A DNA stretch of 64,000 bases, from positions 124,001-188,000 of the forward strand of contig CAWHXW010000004.1 in NCBI GenBank assembly GCA_963833465.1. Reading direction: 5' to 3'. Shown piece by piece: positions 36,865-46,391 of this stretch. Under the pieces are notes generated by a model that saw nothing but the letters and a program-made list of their open reading frames with translations, had not been told where the DNA came from and searched no databases. The translations under genes were made by a program, and so were the position numbers. Every line of letters starts with the position of its first letter. Positions within the stretch are counted from its first letter, which is position 1. This DNA is from Fen-1298 sp963833465. GTDB lineage: Bacteria; Bacteroidota; Ignavibacteria; UBA10030.

Positions 36865-38640
36865 TTACTCAGAATCATTAGACTTTATTGGACCAAATTC
36901 AGGATACAATTTAGTAAAGCAATCGGGGCAGACACCATGTGTAAATGTAGCATCAGTATGATTCTGAATATAACCTTCAACTTGCTGCCAGTATCCGTTA
37001 TCATCCCTTATTTTCTTGCACACAGAGCATATTGGAAGCAGACCGCTCAATGTCTTAATCTGAGAAAGTGCCTCCTGAAGTTTATCCAATAATTTTTGTT
37101 TGTCTTCTTCCAACCATTTTTTATTTGTTATATCTCGTGAAACACCCATTACAGCAGTAACTTGACCGGTTTCATCACGCAGCGGCACTAACCAAGTACT
37201 CAGCCAAATCAGTCGATCTTCATGAACGGTTTTGCTTTCAATATAGTTTGATATCCCTGTTTCAAAAACATTTTGCAAAGAGCGTTTCTGCCCGCTTGAT
37301 ACTTCAGATGGAAACAATGATTCACGTTTTTTTCCAATAACCTCTTCAGGTCGTTTGTGAAATAATTCAGCGGCGGATGTATTTACATATTCCACGAGAT
37401 CATCATGACTGATAATAAAAATCATGTCATGTGACGCTTCAGCTAATGTTCGGTACCGTTCTTCACTTTTACGAAGAGCTTCTTCTGAGTGCTTGCGCTC
37501 GGTGATATCTTTAATGGATCCGGTAATTGAAACAACGCGTTGTTCCAAATCGCTCCATTGGGATTTAGCTGTGACATAAACCCAACGTGATTTTCCATCT
37601 TTAGTATAAGTATGACATTCTATCTCGCCTGTTTGCTGGGATTTAACCATAAATTGAAGTAATTGCATCACCCTATCCAAATCATCGGGGTAAAATATGC
37701 TGGTCCACGTGTCAAGCTCTTTGATATCTTCTAATTTACGGCCAGTAATGGCAGAATAATTTCCAGAGATAAAATCCATCGTAACTTTTCCAGCAGCATC
37801 TATATTGAGTTTGTAAATATAATCTGAAGTTAATTCCGAAATCATTTTGTACTGCTCTTCACTTTTGCGCAATGCTTCTTCAGCTTGTTTGCGCTCGGTA
37901 ATATCCTTAATGTAACCGCCGATACCATACATCCCATTATTTAAAGGAACCTTGAATTTGTGAAATTCGTATATCCGATCACCTACTAATTCTTCATTAA
38001 TAGTTACATCATCTGAGTCAAAAACCTTTTTGTCGGATTCACACCATTGTTGCGCTGCTTTTTGAGGCATCAGATCAAAATCAGTTTTCCCTATGATTTC
38101 TGCTTCAGTTTTCCCGAAAAAGGCAGCGTTAGAACGGTTCACGAGAATGTATTTGAGTTGGTTATCTTTGAGAAACGCCATATCATCTGTGGAGTTAATA
38201 AATACTCGATATCTTTCTTCACTTTCCTGTAACTTTTTTTCTGCTTGCTGCCGCTCTTGCCGTATCTTTGCTTCGTCAAGCTCGCGTTTCACAGTCGGAA
38301 CTAACCGTGCTAAATTGCTTTTCGTTAAATAGTCGTGCGCGCCGGCTTTCATTAGCTCCACAGCAGTTTCTTCGCCAATTGTACCAGAGACAACAATAAA
38401 GGGAATATCCAAACCTGTCTTTTTTAAAAGGGTCAAAGCATCAGATGCATTAAATTGCGGTAATTTGTAATCTGCAATTATTATATCCCATGCAAGCATA
38501 TCTAATGCAGTTTTCATTTCATCAGCAGTTTCGACCCGATCGCTATGAATTGCATAATCTGCTTTCCTTAGCTGGTGCAATAGCAGATTGGCATCGTTTT
38601 CAGAGTCTTCGATAACTAAAACATGTAGCGGTGTATCCAT
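36865..38640 (-). CDS. REC - three PAS - four-cysteine-module protein, without kinase
   Basis: A 591-residue soluble protein. The N-terminal receiver (about 1-120) has Asp57 in IIADYKLP and closely resembles the N-terminal receiver of the 1417-residue kinase. Three PAS units follow (about 140-260, 265-390 and 395-510). The C-terminus has the coiled coil LQEALSQIKTLSG and then the four-cysteine module with Cys538, Cys541, Cys571 and Cys574; over about 49 residues it is some 80 percent identical to the module in the 804-residue protein. GAGGA precedes ATG 38638-38640. It can probably accept phosphate, but it has no recognised output domain. Confidence 0.88.
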   Translation of the reverse strand: MDTPLHVLVIEDSENDANLLLHQLRKADYAIHSDRVETADEMKTALDMLAWDIIIADYKLPQFNASDALTLLKKTGLDIPFIVVSGTIGEETAVELMKAGAHDYLTKSNLARLVPTVKRELDEAKIRQERQQAEKKLQESEERYRVFINSTDDMAFLKDNQLKYILVNRSNAAFFGKTEAEIIGKTDFDLMPQKAAQQWCESDKKVFDSDDVTINEELVGDRIYEFHKFKVPLNNGMYGIGGYIKDITERKQAEEALRKSEEQYKMISELTSDYIYKLNIDAAGKVTMDFISGNYSAITGRKLEDIKELDTWTSIFYPDDLDRVMQLLQFMVKSQQTGEIECHTYTKDGKSRWVYVTAKSQWSDLEQRVVSITGSIKDITERKHSEEALRKSEERYRTLAEASHDMIFIISHDDLVEYVNTSAAELFHKRPEEVIGKKRESLFPSEVSSGQKRSLQNVFETGISNYIESKTVHEDRLIWLSTWLVPLRDETGQVTAVMGVSRDITNKKWLEEDKQKLLDKLQEALSQIKTLSGLLPICSVCKKIRDDNGYWQQVEGYIQNHTDATFTHGVCPDCFTKLYPEFGPIKSNDSE

Positions 38641-38884
38641 ATATCCTCTTTTTCTGTCTTATATTCTTTGCATTGTATCATTAACCTTTCGATACAAAGT
38701 TGATATATTTGCTAATTTTACTTTTGATAGCGTTTTTTATATCTTGGCAATAAAATATAATCTGATGCATCTTGACTATCATCATTCGCGATGAGGTTGT
38801 TTTTGATATTTTCTTTTATAAATACCTGTTTAGCCAGATTAATAGTTATAAGTTCATTTTCATTAAGAAGTTTACCTTTAATAT

Positions 38885-41800
38885 TTACACTTCAAGTGTG
38901 AAATAAAATGTTGCACCTTCATTTACACGGGCATCCGCCCAAACACGCCCGCTGTGACGATGAATAATACGTTGTACAGTTGCAAGGCCGATTCCAGTTC
39001 CTGGAAATTCTGAAACTTTATGCATTCGCCAAAAAGCTCCAAACAAATTCTGTGCATACTGTATATTAAAACCAACGCCGTTATCCCGTATAAAAAAAAC
39101 TGGCTTACCATTAACCTCCGTCTTGCCAAATTCAATTCGTGCTAATTCACGCGGGCCAGTAAATTTACATGCATTATCGAAAAGATTCGTCAATACAATA
39201 TCAAGCAATCGCGTATCGCCCAAGGCAGATAATCCCGGCTGTATAATAAAATCAATTTTGCGATCAGCATTTCTTTTTTGCATTCGGGTAATAATAGAAT
39301 TCGCCAGCGCCGTAAGATCAACAGCTATTGGTTCCATTTCAGCGCGAGCTACCTGCGATAGTTTGAAAAGATCATCAATGATTTGTTCCATGCGCTGAGT
39401 CTCAGCGCGTATTCTGTCCAAATCTTGAAGCGCCTGTTCGGTCGATTGCTTATTAAAATCTTCCTGCAGCGCTGTACTCCATCCATCTATTCCATGCAAA
39501 GGAGCGCGCAGATCATGAGATACAGAATAAGCAAATGATTCAAGTTCCTTATTCGCAATTTCAAGTTGAGCAGTGCGGTCTTTCACTCGTTGTTCAAGTT
39601 CTTCGTTCAATTGTCGTATTTTTTCTTCTGCTTTTTTACGCTCAGTTATGTCGCGTGCTATAACCTGAACTGCGTTCATTCCCTTGAATGTAATTGGAAT
39701 GGATACGACTTCCACATCGATGACCGCTCCATCCAAGCACAAAAATTTTTCCTCTGTGATGGGTTGCGCCATGCCTTGTTCCATCGCCGCAATTACACGC
39801 TCACGTACTGACTCTTTATAATCGGGATGAATAATATCGAGAACAGATTTGCCAATTAATTCCGATTCGTCGTGTGCGTGGATAATGCTGACCGCAGCTG
39901 GATTCACATAAACGAATCTTCCGTTGATGTATACTGCAATAGCATCAGGAGAAACTTCAACGAGACACCGATAACGTTCTTCACTTTCCCTGAGTTCTTT
40001 TTCTGCCCGTTTGCGATCAGTTATATCCTCTACTGTTCCTTCATAATATTGAATGGTACCGCTATCTCCATAAATAGCTTTCGCATTTTCAGAAACGAGA
40101 ATTACAGAGTTATCACTTTTGATCCATTCATTTTCTAATCCTTTGATCTCACCATTGTGAGCAATTTTTTCTTTGAAGCGATTACGCGGAGTACTAGGCG
40201 CAAAACCTTCCTGTTCTAAGTTATGTGCGGCTAATTCTTCGAACGATGCATAACCAAGCATATGAATTAAAGCAGGATTGGCAGACAGGATTTGTCCATC
40301 CGGTGTTGTACGATAAATTCCAATTTGAGCATTCTCAAAGATTGTTCTAAATCGCTCCTCGCTCCTGCGCAGCGCGTCTTCCGCTTGCTTGCGCTCTGTA
40401 ATATCTAAAAGTGATGCCACACTCCTTTTTGTTCCCGGAATGATTTCAATCGTAAGATAGATGTCATGTATTTTCTTTAATCTATCAACAAATCGAAATT
40501 CATAATGATTCAATGCAGTTTCAGGGTTCTTCTGCCGCAATTGATGCTGTGAAAGCATTTGTTCCAAGTCCTCTTGTACTACAAACTCCGCCCATTTCTT
40601 TTTCCCTTCAATTTCCTGCTTAGAATATCCTGAAAGGTATTCAAATTCTTTGCTAGCAAGACTGATAATAGTATTTTCTTCAATGAGAATGCTAGCAGTT
40701 CCCGTGTTTTCAAAAATGGTTTTATAAATTTCCTCGCTCTCGATTAGCGCTTCCTTTACAAGTCTCCGCTCTGAGATATCACGTCCTATAGATTGATAGA
40801 ATTTGTTTCCATCGATTTCTATCACACGTACACTTAATTCGATCGGAAATGTTGAGCCATCTTTCCGTTGGTGGATAGTTTCATAAGTTGCAGTTTTCAC
40901 TTCATCAAGCGATTTAATTCTATCTTCTAATTGTGAAGCAGTCTGCGAAGTGCGAAGTCGTGCAATATTTAAACCGATCAGTTCATTCTTATTATATCCA
41001 TAACTTTCCACTGCTCGTTCGTTTGCCTCGATGATGTTAATATCCTTGTCTGCAAGAAGTACTATGTCGTTCGTGTACTTGAAAAAATAATCAAAATGTA
41101 AAATGAGCGCTTGACGCCCTGGTTTTGCCTTATATTTTTCTTTATAATATTTTATATGCAAACGCCGCCACAAAAAACCAATTGATGAAACAATGACAAA
41201 GATTATTAATATTACAACCAGCATCACTAACGTCATTTGTCGATGAAAAGGCGAATAAATTTCTTCCTGATCGATCTTCGTAATTAAAAACCATGTAGAA
41301 TTAGGTATTTTTTTGAATGATGCAAAAACAGGAATATTTTGATAGTCAATTCCTTCGATCGTACCTTCAATGCCTCGTGAAGCTGTCACCGCCGGTAACT
41401 GTTGGAGATGAATCGGCAAATGTAATGTCAAAGCTGTATTTTTATAATGATGCAGGTTGTTAACAAAAAAGATGCTGTCACCTTCGCTGTGAAATAAAAG
41501 CGTTTCTGCCGTCCGGCTTGGTGCATGCCACGATTGGACTAGAGGAAATAGAATTTTGTTTAAATCAATTCGCAGCATCAATACACCTGCCAGAATGCTG
41601 TCTTGTTTATCAAGACGTACGAGCGGTACAACCATATCCAAAAAAATTATTGGCGGTGCTTCTTCACTATGGATTTCAGAGAACATGACTTTATGATGAA
41701 GAATTACATCCGAGACAAGTCTGCGTTCAGCTAACCCTAAAGAATCTCTTTCTTGTACAGCTGCAAGCTTAATGATGCCGTTTAAATCACACAGAAAAAC

Positions 41801-42142
41801 GTTACTATAATCTAGTGAAGTCTTTACCGATTTCATCCATGCAACAAGGTCTGATCTGGTTTGTTTTTCATCTGGTTTTTTAAAAAAGGATTCGATTTGG
41901 CGAATGATAAATGAATTTTCGCTGATAAATTTGCCTTCATCGGCACGTTCATTCCGCCATTGAACAATTTGACTTACTTTTAACTCTGCGACTGCCGTAA
42001 GTTCATTCTTTGCTTCATTGATAATGTTATTCTTTTGGAACTGATAATAATAATACCCAATTATAAAAATGCACACGATTAGGAAAAAAGGAACAGAAAT
42101 TAATGTCCACGTAATTGATCGGAGGCTAAGATTGGATTTCAT
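38885..42142 (-). CDS. Membrane sensor histidine kinase: Cache-type sensor - four PAS - HisKA - HATPase
   Basis: A 1085-residue kinase. Two membrane helices (about 13-32 and 307-328) bracket a periplasmic Cache-like domain of about 270 residues (dipeptide FLCDLNGIIKLA-type strands; LDMVVPLVRLDKQ). Four PAS units occupy about 355-835. A coiled coil (EELEQRVKDRTAQLEIANKE, 20 residues) leads into the dimerisation helix with the His in YSVSHDLRAPL. The ATPase domain has IRDNGVGFN and GTGIGLATVQRI and ends at the natural C-terminus, so there is no receiver. The phytochrome-type SHDLRAPL sequence is typical of this kinase class. Its ligand and partner regulator are unknown. Confidence 0.93.
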   Translation of the reverse strand: MKSNLSLRSITWTLISVPFFLIVCIFIIGYYYYQFQKNNIINEAKNELTAVAELKVSQIVQWRNERADEGKFISENSFIIRQIESFFKKPDEKQTRSDLVAWMKSVKTSLDYSNVFLCDLNGIIKLAAVQERDSLGLAERRLVSDVILHHKVMFSEIHSEEAPPIIFLDMVVPLVRLDKQDSILAGVLMLRIDLNKILFPLVQSWHAPSRTAETLLFHSEGDSIFFVNNLHHYKNTALTLHLPIHLQQLPAVTASRGIEGTIEGIDYQNIPVFASFKKIPNSTWFLITKIDQEEIYSPFHRQMTLVMLVVILIIFVIVSSIGFLWRRLHIKYYKEKYKAKPGRQALILHFDYFFKYTNDIVLLADKDINIIEANERAVESYGYNKNELIGLNIARLRTSQTASQLEDRIKSLDEVKTATYETIHQRKDGSTFPIELSVRVIEIDGNKFYQSIGRDISERRLVKEALIESEEIYKTIFENTGTASILIEENTIISLASKEFEYLSGYSKQEIEGKKKWAEFVVQEDLEQMLSQHQLRQKNPETALNHYEFRFVDRLKKIHDIYLTIEIIPGTKRSVASLLDITERKQAEDALRRSEERFRTIFENAQIGIYRTTPDGQILSANPALIHMLGYASFEELAAHNLEQEGFAPSTPRNRFKEKIAHNGEIKGLENEWIKSDNSVILVSENAKAIYGDSGTIQYYEGTVEDITDRKRAEKELRESEERYRCLVEVSPDAIAVYINGRFVYVNPAAVSIIHAHDESELIGKSVLDIIHPDYKESVRERVIAAMEQGMAQPITEEKFLCLDGAVIDVEVVSIPITFKGMNAVQVIARDITERKKAEEKIRQLNEELEQRVKDRTAQLEIANKELESFAYSVSHDLRAPLHGIDGWSTALQEDFNKQSTEQALQDLDRIRAETQRMEQIIDDLFKLSQVARAEMEPIAVDLTALANSIITRMQKRNADRKIDFIIQPGLSALGDTRLLDIVLTNLFDNACKFTGPRELARIEFGKTEVNGKPVFFIRDNGVGFNIQYAQNLFGAFWRMHKVSEFPGTGIGLATVQRIIHRHSGRVWADARVNEGATFYFTLEV

Positions 42143-42575
42143 AACAACTGCTTTCCTTTTAACCCGTTTAGCTGATGATAAAAGGTTTTATCGAAAAGTA
42201 GAAGCAGTAACCGTAATCATCAACTTATCATGCTTTTACAAAACCTTGTTATTTGTTGAAATCTATTATTTTAATTAACTAATTCTTCTATACAAGACCC
42301 TGGTTTTTTTATAAAGCAATATATAAATTTGCAATTGCAAAATAAAGCTAATAGAAATCCAATCTGAAAGTAACTTTCGTTGTATCGCTATTCTGTTTTT
42401 ATTTACTTTGATGCCATTCTTTATTTTCTGATGCAAACATTGAATATTTTCAGATTTCAACGGTTTATTATCGCTGCATTCACAAAAATTATAAACAAGA
42501 CTGATAAAAAGTCGGGGCACTGATTACTTAAGATTAAACATTACATTGAAACTATTTACTTCCCCTTAACTACTT
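42143..42575. other. Intergenic region, 433 bases, nothing recognised
   Basis: AT-rich sequence upstream of the Cache-PAS kinase. The ORF at 42275-42520 on the minus strand has no domain or ribosome site. The region may hold the promoter of the kinase; no repeat or RNA is visible. Confidence 0.45.
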
Positions 42576-43577
42576 TTATATATGCGCTACTCTATTTCTT
42601 CCATTGCGCTGGGCATCATAAAGTGCTTCTTTGACGGAGATTAACAGTTCCTTTTCTGAAACAGCATTCTTGGGAAAAGCTGCGGCGCCAATACTAACAG
42701 TTGTGCGTATTTCCTGTTGAGAGTATTCAGTTTCATTAATCGTTTTGCACAGATCTTCAGCAAACGCAGTACCTTCTTCAAGCGATGTATTTTCGCGCAA
42801 AATAATGATCTCGTCGAAACCATAACGGCTGGCTGCATCCATGGGACGAAGGCGCGATTTGACAAGACCCGCTATTTCTTTCAGCACCTTCTTCGATGCC
42901 TCATATCCATATGTTCCGCCTATTTGCTTGTAGTTATCAATATCCAAAATGAAAAGAGTTAAACTCTCATTAGTTTCTTTAGCGCGAATGATACTAGTAT
43001 TAAGCCGCTCAAGAAAAGGTGCGTATTTTTCTAACTCCGTTTCATGATCAATCTTATCTAAGCGGAGATTATTTTCATATAAATAGGATTTATTCAATGC
43101 AATACTTATTAGATCAGCAAAACTTTGGAGTATCTGCAAATCGTTTTTGGTGAACACATCCGGCTCGCGTGCATCGGCATACAGATAACCAAGTGTCCGA
43201 AGTTCTGCTGAGACTTGCAAGCACACAGCCGAGCGAAATGGATGTTCTAATTGTACCTCAGCAGCAAGCTGTGCTTCTTTTTCTCCATCTGCAATTAATA
43301 TTGGCTTGCCGGTCGAAAGCATTTTAGCAATTGCACCAGTGCCAAGCGGGTGCCGGAATTCTTTTGCGTATCGGTAAGATAAATTATAATTTGTAGAAAC
43401 TTGTAAATATTCGGTTGCAGGATTGATTATAATTACTGCGCAAGTTTGACAGCTAAAGATGCGAACAATTCGATCCACAATCAGCGAAAGCACTCGCTCG
43501 GGTTCGTGTGTAAAATTAAGAATACTCAGAACTTCAGAGAAGAAGTGCAAGCATTCTTCAGGTCTTATATGAGACAT
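42576..43577 (-). CDS. GAF-GGDEF protein with degenerate active site and intact I-site
   Basis: A 333-residue soluble protein. An N-terminal GAF domain covers about 15-165. The GGDEF domain (about 195-333) keeps the fold (LDIDNYKQIGG, YDAQRNGRNRV), but the signature is GFDEI at 253-257: the second, nucleotide-contacting Gly is Phe. Upstream, the IND..GH..GD pattern reads IGG..GY..AS. RPMD at 244-247 sits five residues before the signature, exactly where the inhibitory c-di-GMP site RxxD lies. It is probably a c-di-GMP receptor or scaffold, not an active cyclase. It is the first gene of the same-strand sensory cluster. Confidence 0.85.
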   Translation of the reverse strand: MSHIRPEECLHFFSEVLSILNFTHEPERVLSLIVDRIVRIFSCQTCAVIIINPATEYLQVSTNYNLSYRYAKEFRHPLGTGAIAKMLSTGKPILIADGEKEAQLAAEVQLEHPFRSAVCLQVSAELRTLGYLYADAREPDVFTKNDLQILQSFADLISIALNKSYLYENNLRLDKIDHETELEKYAPFLERLNTSIIRAKETNESLTLFILDIDNYKQIGGTYGYEASKKVLKEIAGLVKSRLRPMDAASRYGFDEIIILRENTSLEEGTAFAEDLCKTINETEYSQQEIRTTVSIGAAAFPKNAVSEKELLISVKEALYDAQRNGRNRVAHI

Positions 43578-43810
43578 AAGCCACCTCCTTGCAGGATGAG
43601 CTGGATCAAACCGAAAAATACTTAATAAATAACAGAAATCTCAAATTTCAACTTTTAAAAAAACCAAAAGCAAATTGTTTCGGGCTAATATTTTATATCA
43701 CTGGAATCTATTTGCACTTTATGATTTGAAATTTACCAACTATCCCTTATGTCGTCAAAAGATATATATATTATATGTTTATTCTTATAATTTTTGTTTT
43801 TCTCTTTTTT

Positions 43811-45229
43811 TTACTTGTTCATTAGTATTTCAATTTCTTTTATTGTCCGAGGGGCTGTTTCTGAAAGAATCTTGTATCCACTTTCTGTCACAAGAATGTC
43901 ATCTTCTATTCGTATTCCAATTCCCCAATATTTTTTGTCACAGTTACTGCTATCAGGAAAATATAATCCAGGTTCCATCGTAATAACCATTCCAGGTATA
44001 AGATTATTGGTCGAACCGACATCGTGTACATCCAATCCTACAAAATGGCTGATGCTATGAGGACAGAATTTTTTGGCATCACTTTTATCTTGAATAATTC
44101 CAAGCGTCACTAATCCTTCACCGAGAACATTCATTGCCTTTTTCCCCGGCACATTCAACGGAATATTTGGCATAACTTCTTTGATTGCGGAATTTTGTGC
44201 ATTCAGAACAATTTCATAGATTTCCTTTTGTGTTGGCAAGAATATTCCATTCACCGGAATTGTCCGTGTTACATCCGCAGAGTAACCATGGTATTCAGCG
44301 CCGATATCCATTACTACTAAATCTCCATTGTTCATTTGCCGGCGATTTGCTTCATAATGAAAACTTAACGCATTAATTCCAGAACCGACAATTGAAGGAA
44401 AGCCATAGAATTCGCATCCATTCTTTATGAAGCAATATTCGATGACGGCTTGAAGTTCGTACTCGAACATCCCCGGTCTACAGCTTCTCATCGCTTCCAT
44501 ACACCCGGACACAGTTGCATCTATCGCTTTTTGCATTAACACTAACTCTGCTGAAGATTTTACAGAGCGCAAATCGTTTACTAACAATCCTGAATTTTTT
44601 ATGGAAAGGTTCTGATATTTTTCTCCCAAACTTTTTCTCACCTCACGTGCAGACGCAAACATTGTATTTGAGATTGGATCGAAAAGAATATCAGGTAATG
44701 ACGGAGTGTAATAAAGAGTATTTATTAATTTAAGAATTTTCGGTAATATTTCTTTAAGCATTTCGGCTTTCAGAACAATACTTGAAGTCCCTTCATCGTT
44801 AAAACCAAGAACATGTCTCGCCCCCTCTAAACCAATGTTATTACCGCTCCAGCTTTTTGTATATTCATTGACAAAAAGTATTTCCTTTGCAATCGTGACA
44901 CTGTCTATGTGTATTCCATTCGGTGCAAGAATCAGAGTACTATTCGGTTCGTTGCAGCCGGTCAAATATAAAAAATTATCATTTTGCCGATATTTGTAAT
45001 TTACATCTCCATTTCGTCTGATGTTATCGTTTGCACAGAAAACAGCAATAGAACCAGAATCCATTTTTGCAATTACATCTGTACGGCGTTTCCGATACTC
45101 CTGCGGTTTAATGCCGTCTGTATCGAATATGCCGTAATGCGAAAACGGCGCATTGGTAAATGTTTGACTTGAGGCATCTGAAATATTCAAAATAATGAGA
45201 AGAATAGAGAGGGAAACAAATTGTTTCAT
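43811..45229 (-). CDS. Xaa-Pro aminopeptidase, M24B (exported)
   Basis: A 472-residue metalloprotease that releases N-terminal residues preceding proline. A signal peptide (about 1-21) precedes the creatinase/AMP_N domain (about 25-200) and the pita-bread catalytic domain. Metal ligands are visible: two Asp in MDIGAEYHGYSADVTR, His in PHSISHFVG, and Glu in TMEPGLYF and GIRIEDD. An exported form is common in FCB-group bacteria, acting on peptides in the periplasm. 87 bases separate it from the upstream exported protein gene; a hairpin lies in that gap. Confidence 0.93.
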   Translation of the reverse strand: MKQFVSLSILLIILNISDASSQTFTNAPFSHYGIFDTDGIKPQEYRKRRTDVIAKMDSGSIAVFCANDNIRRNGDVNYKYRQNDNFLYLTGCNEPNSTLILAPNGIHIDSVTIAKEILFVNEYTKSWSGNNIGLEGARHVLGFNDEGTSSIVLKAEMLKEILPKILKLINTLYYTPSLPDILFDPISNTMFASAREVRKSLGEKYQNLSIKNSGLLVNDLRSVKSSAELVLMQKAIDATVSGCMEAMRSCRPGMFEYELQAVIEYCFIKNGCEFYGFPSIVGSGINALSFHYEANRRQMNNGDLVVMDIGAEYHGYSADVTRTIPVNGIFLPTQKEIYEIVLNAQNSAIKEVMPNIPLNVPGKKAMNVLGEGLVTLGIIQDKSDAKKFCPHSISHFVGLDVHDVGSTNNLIPGMVITMEPGLYFPDSSNCDKKYWGIGIRIEDDILVTESGYKILSETAPRTIKEIEILMNK

Positions 45230-45260
45230 ATCATCTCACCATTTAAAGGAAATAAATATT

Positions 45261-45299
45261 CTGGCATCAGCAAGAATGACAACGTCTGCCGATGCCAGT
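45261..45299 (-). terminator. Hairpin between the exported-protein and aminopeptidase genes
   Basis: CTGGCATC (45261-45268) pairs with GATGCCAG (45291-45298); GCA/TGC and GAC/GTC extend the stem after one mismatch. On the minus strand it is followed by AATATTTATTT. Terminator, RNA-processing site or REP-like element are all possible. Confidence 0.5.
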
Positions 45300-45316
45300 T
45301 GATTAAAATATATATA

Positions 45317-46171
45317 TTATTTTATCAAGGATGTTTTCATTGTTGTAATGATCGACATTGTTGAAGCGCCTGTTTGAGATCCTGTGGCAGTTGTTGTCAT
45401 TTCAGTTTCATTGGATTGTTCTGAATAAACGAACACGCCTTCGGCAGGAGCAATATATGCTGCACCATTTATCTTCGCTGTTCCATCTACCGTTACATCA
45501 ACTCCTTGCTGATTTCCGCTTCCCTCAATTGCGTTTGTTCCATTGATCGTGATCTTCCAGCAATTTAACTCATTTTTCCTTTCAGTCCCTACAATTTTGA
45601 ATTCAAGATTCTGTTTCACTATCATTTTCATTCCACCTTTGGAAATTGTATCAGGATTATTATTCTTCCATGAAATATTCAGATCCAATTCTTTCTCGGG
45701 AAGTTCGAGCATTATTTGCTTAAATAAATCCAACGGAGTCAAACTTGCCATCATTTGTATGCGGGAAGGCGGAATAGAATCTATAGGCTCAACTGAAAGC
45801 GTTTTACCTACGTCTGTCATTACAACCTTGATTCGTTTTCCTAAATATTCTTTCATAACTATTGTGCTGTCGTTAAATCCCATCATCGGCATATTTAATT
45901 TGATGTTAAACTTCTCAAATTTGACAGTCAATGTCATCACATCTTTATTCGCGCTAACAAGCAAGATTGTATAGTCGAAATCGGCACCTGAAGTCATGGC
46001 AAATTCCTGTCCCATCGACTGGCCGGATATCTTACTTTCAACAATTGTAGAATATTTATACGATTTTCCATTCTCAAATTTGTAATGAAGTTTTTGCCCT
46101 GCATTACTGATCTGGCAAAGTGAAAGAATGAAAATTGCAATAAGAATTGAACAAATTGTCCTCGAACGCAT
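45317..46171 (-). CDS. Exported protein, DUF6263-like
   Basis: A 284-residue secreted protein. The signal peptide (about 1-24, ending QISNAGQ) is followed by a beta-rich body without catalytic motifs. LHYKFENGKSYKY near the start and the later pattern of long amphipathic strands (VMTLTVKFEKFNIKLNMP; ELNCWKITINGT) recall DUF6263 proteins; function unknown. The open frame runs 37 codons further upstream, but ATG 46169-46171 lies behind AAGGAGGG and begins the signal peptide. The aminopeptidase gene follows on the same strand. Confidence 0.65.
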   Translation of the reverse strand: MRSRTICSILIAIFILSLCQISNAGQKLHYKFENGKSYKYSTIVESKISGQSMGQEFAMTSGADFDYTILLVSANKDVMTLTVKFEKFNIKLNMPMMGFNDSTIVMKEYLGKRIKVVMTDVGKTLSVEPIDSIPPSRIQMMASLTPLDLFKQIMLELPEKELDLNISWKNNNPDTISKGGMKMIVKQNLEFKIVGTERKNELNCWKITINGTNAIEGSGNQQGVDVTVDGTAKINGAAYIAPAEGVFVYSEQSNETEMTTTATGSQTGASTMSIITTMKTSLIK

Positions 46172-46391
46172 AAATACCCTCCTTGTGAAAAGATAGATAA
46201 TGACTATAATAAACGCCAAAATCTTTCCAAAATAAAACTGGCAAGAATCCATGGCGATCAAAAAATTAATTCTTGAAATCATGTTAGGAATATTTTATAC
46301 AGTCCGCAAGTACATCGACAAAAATGGAATATTTTTAATTGTATCTTTTTCTTCTTATTTTTAAAACGTAAAAATAATCGAAGGTCAAATC

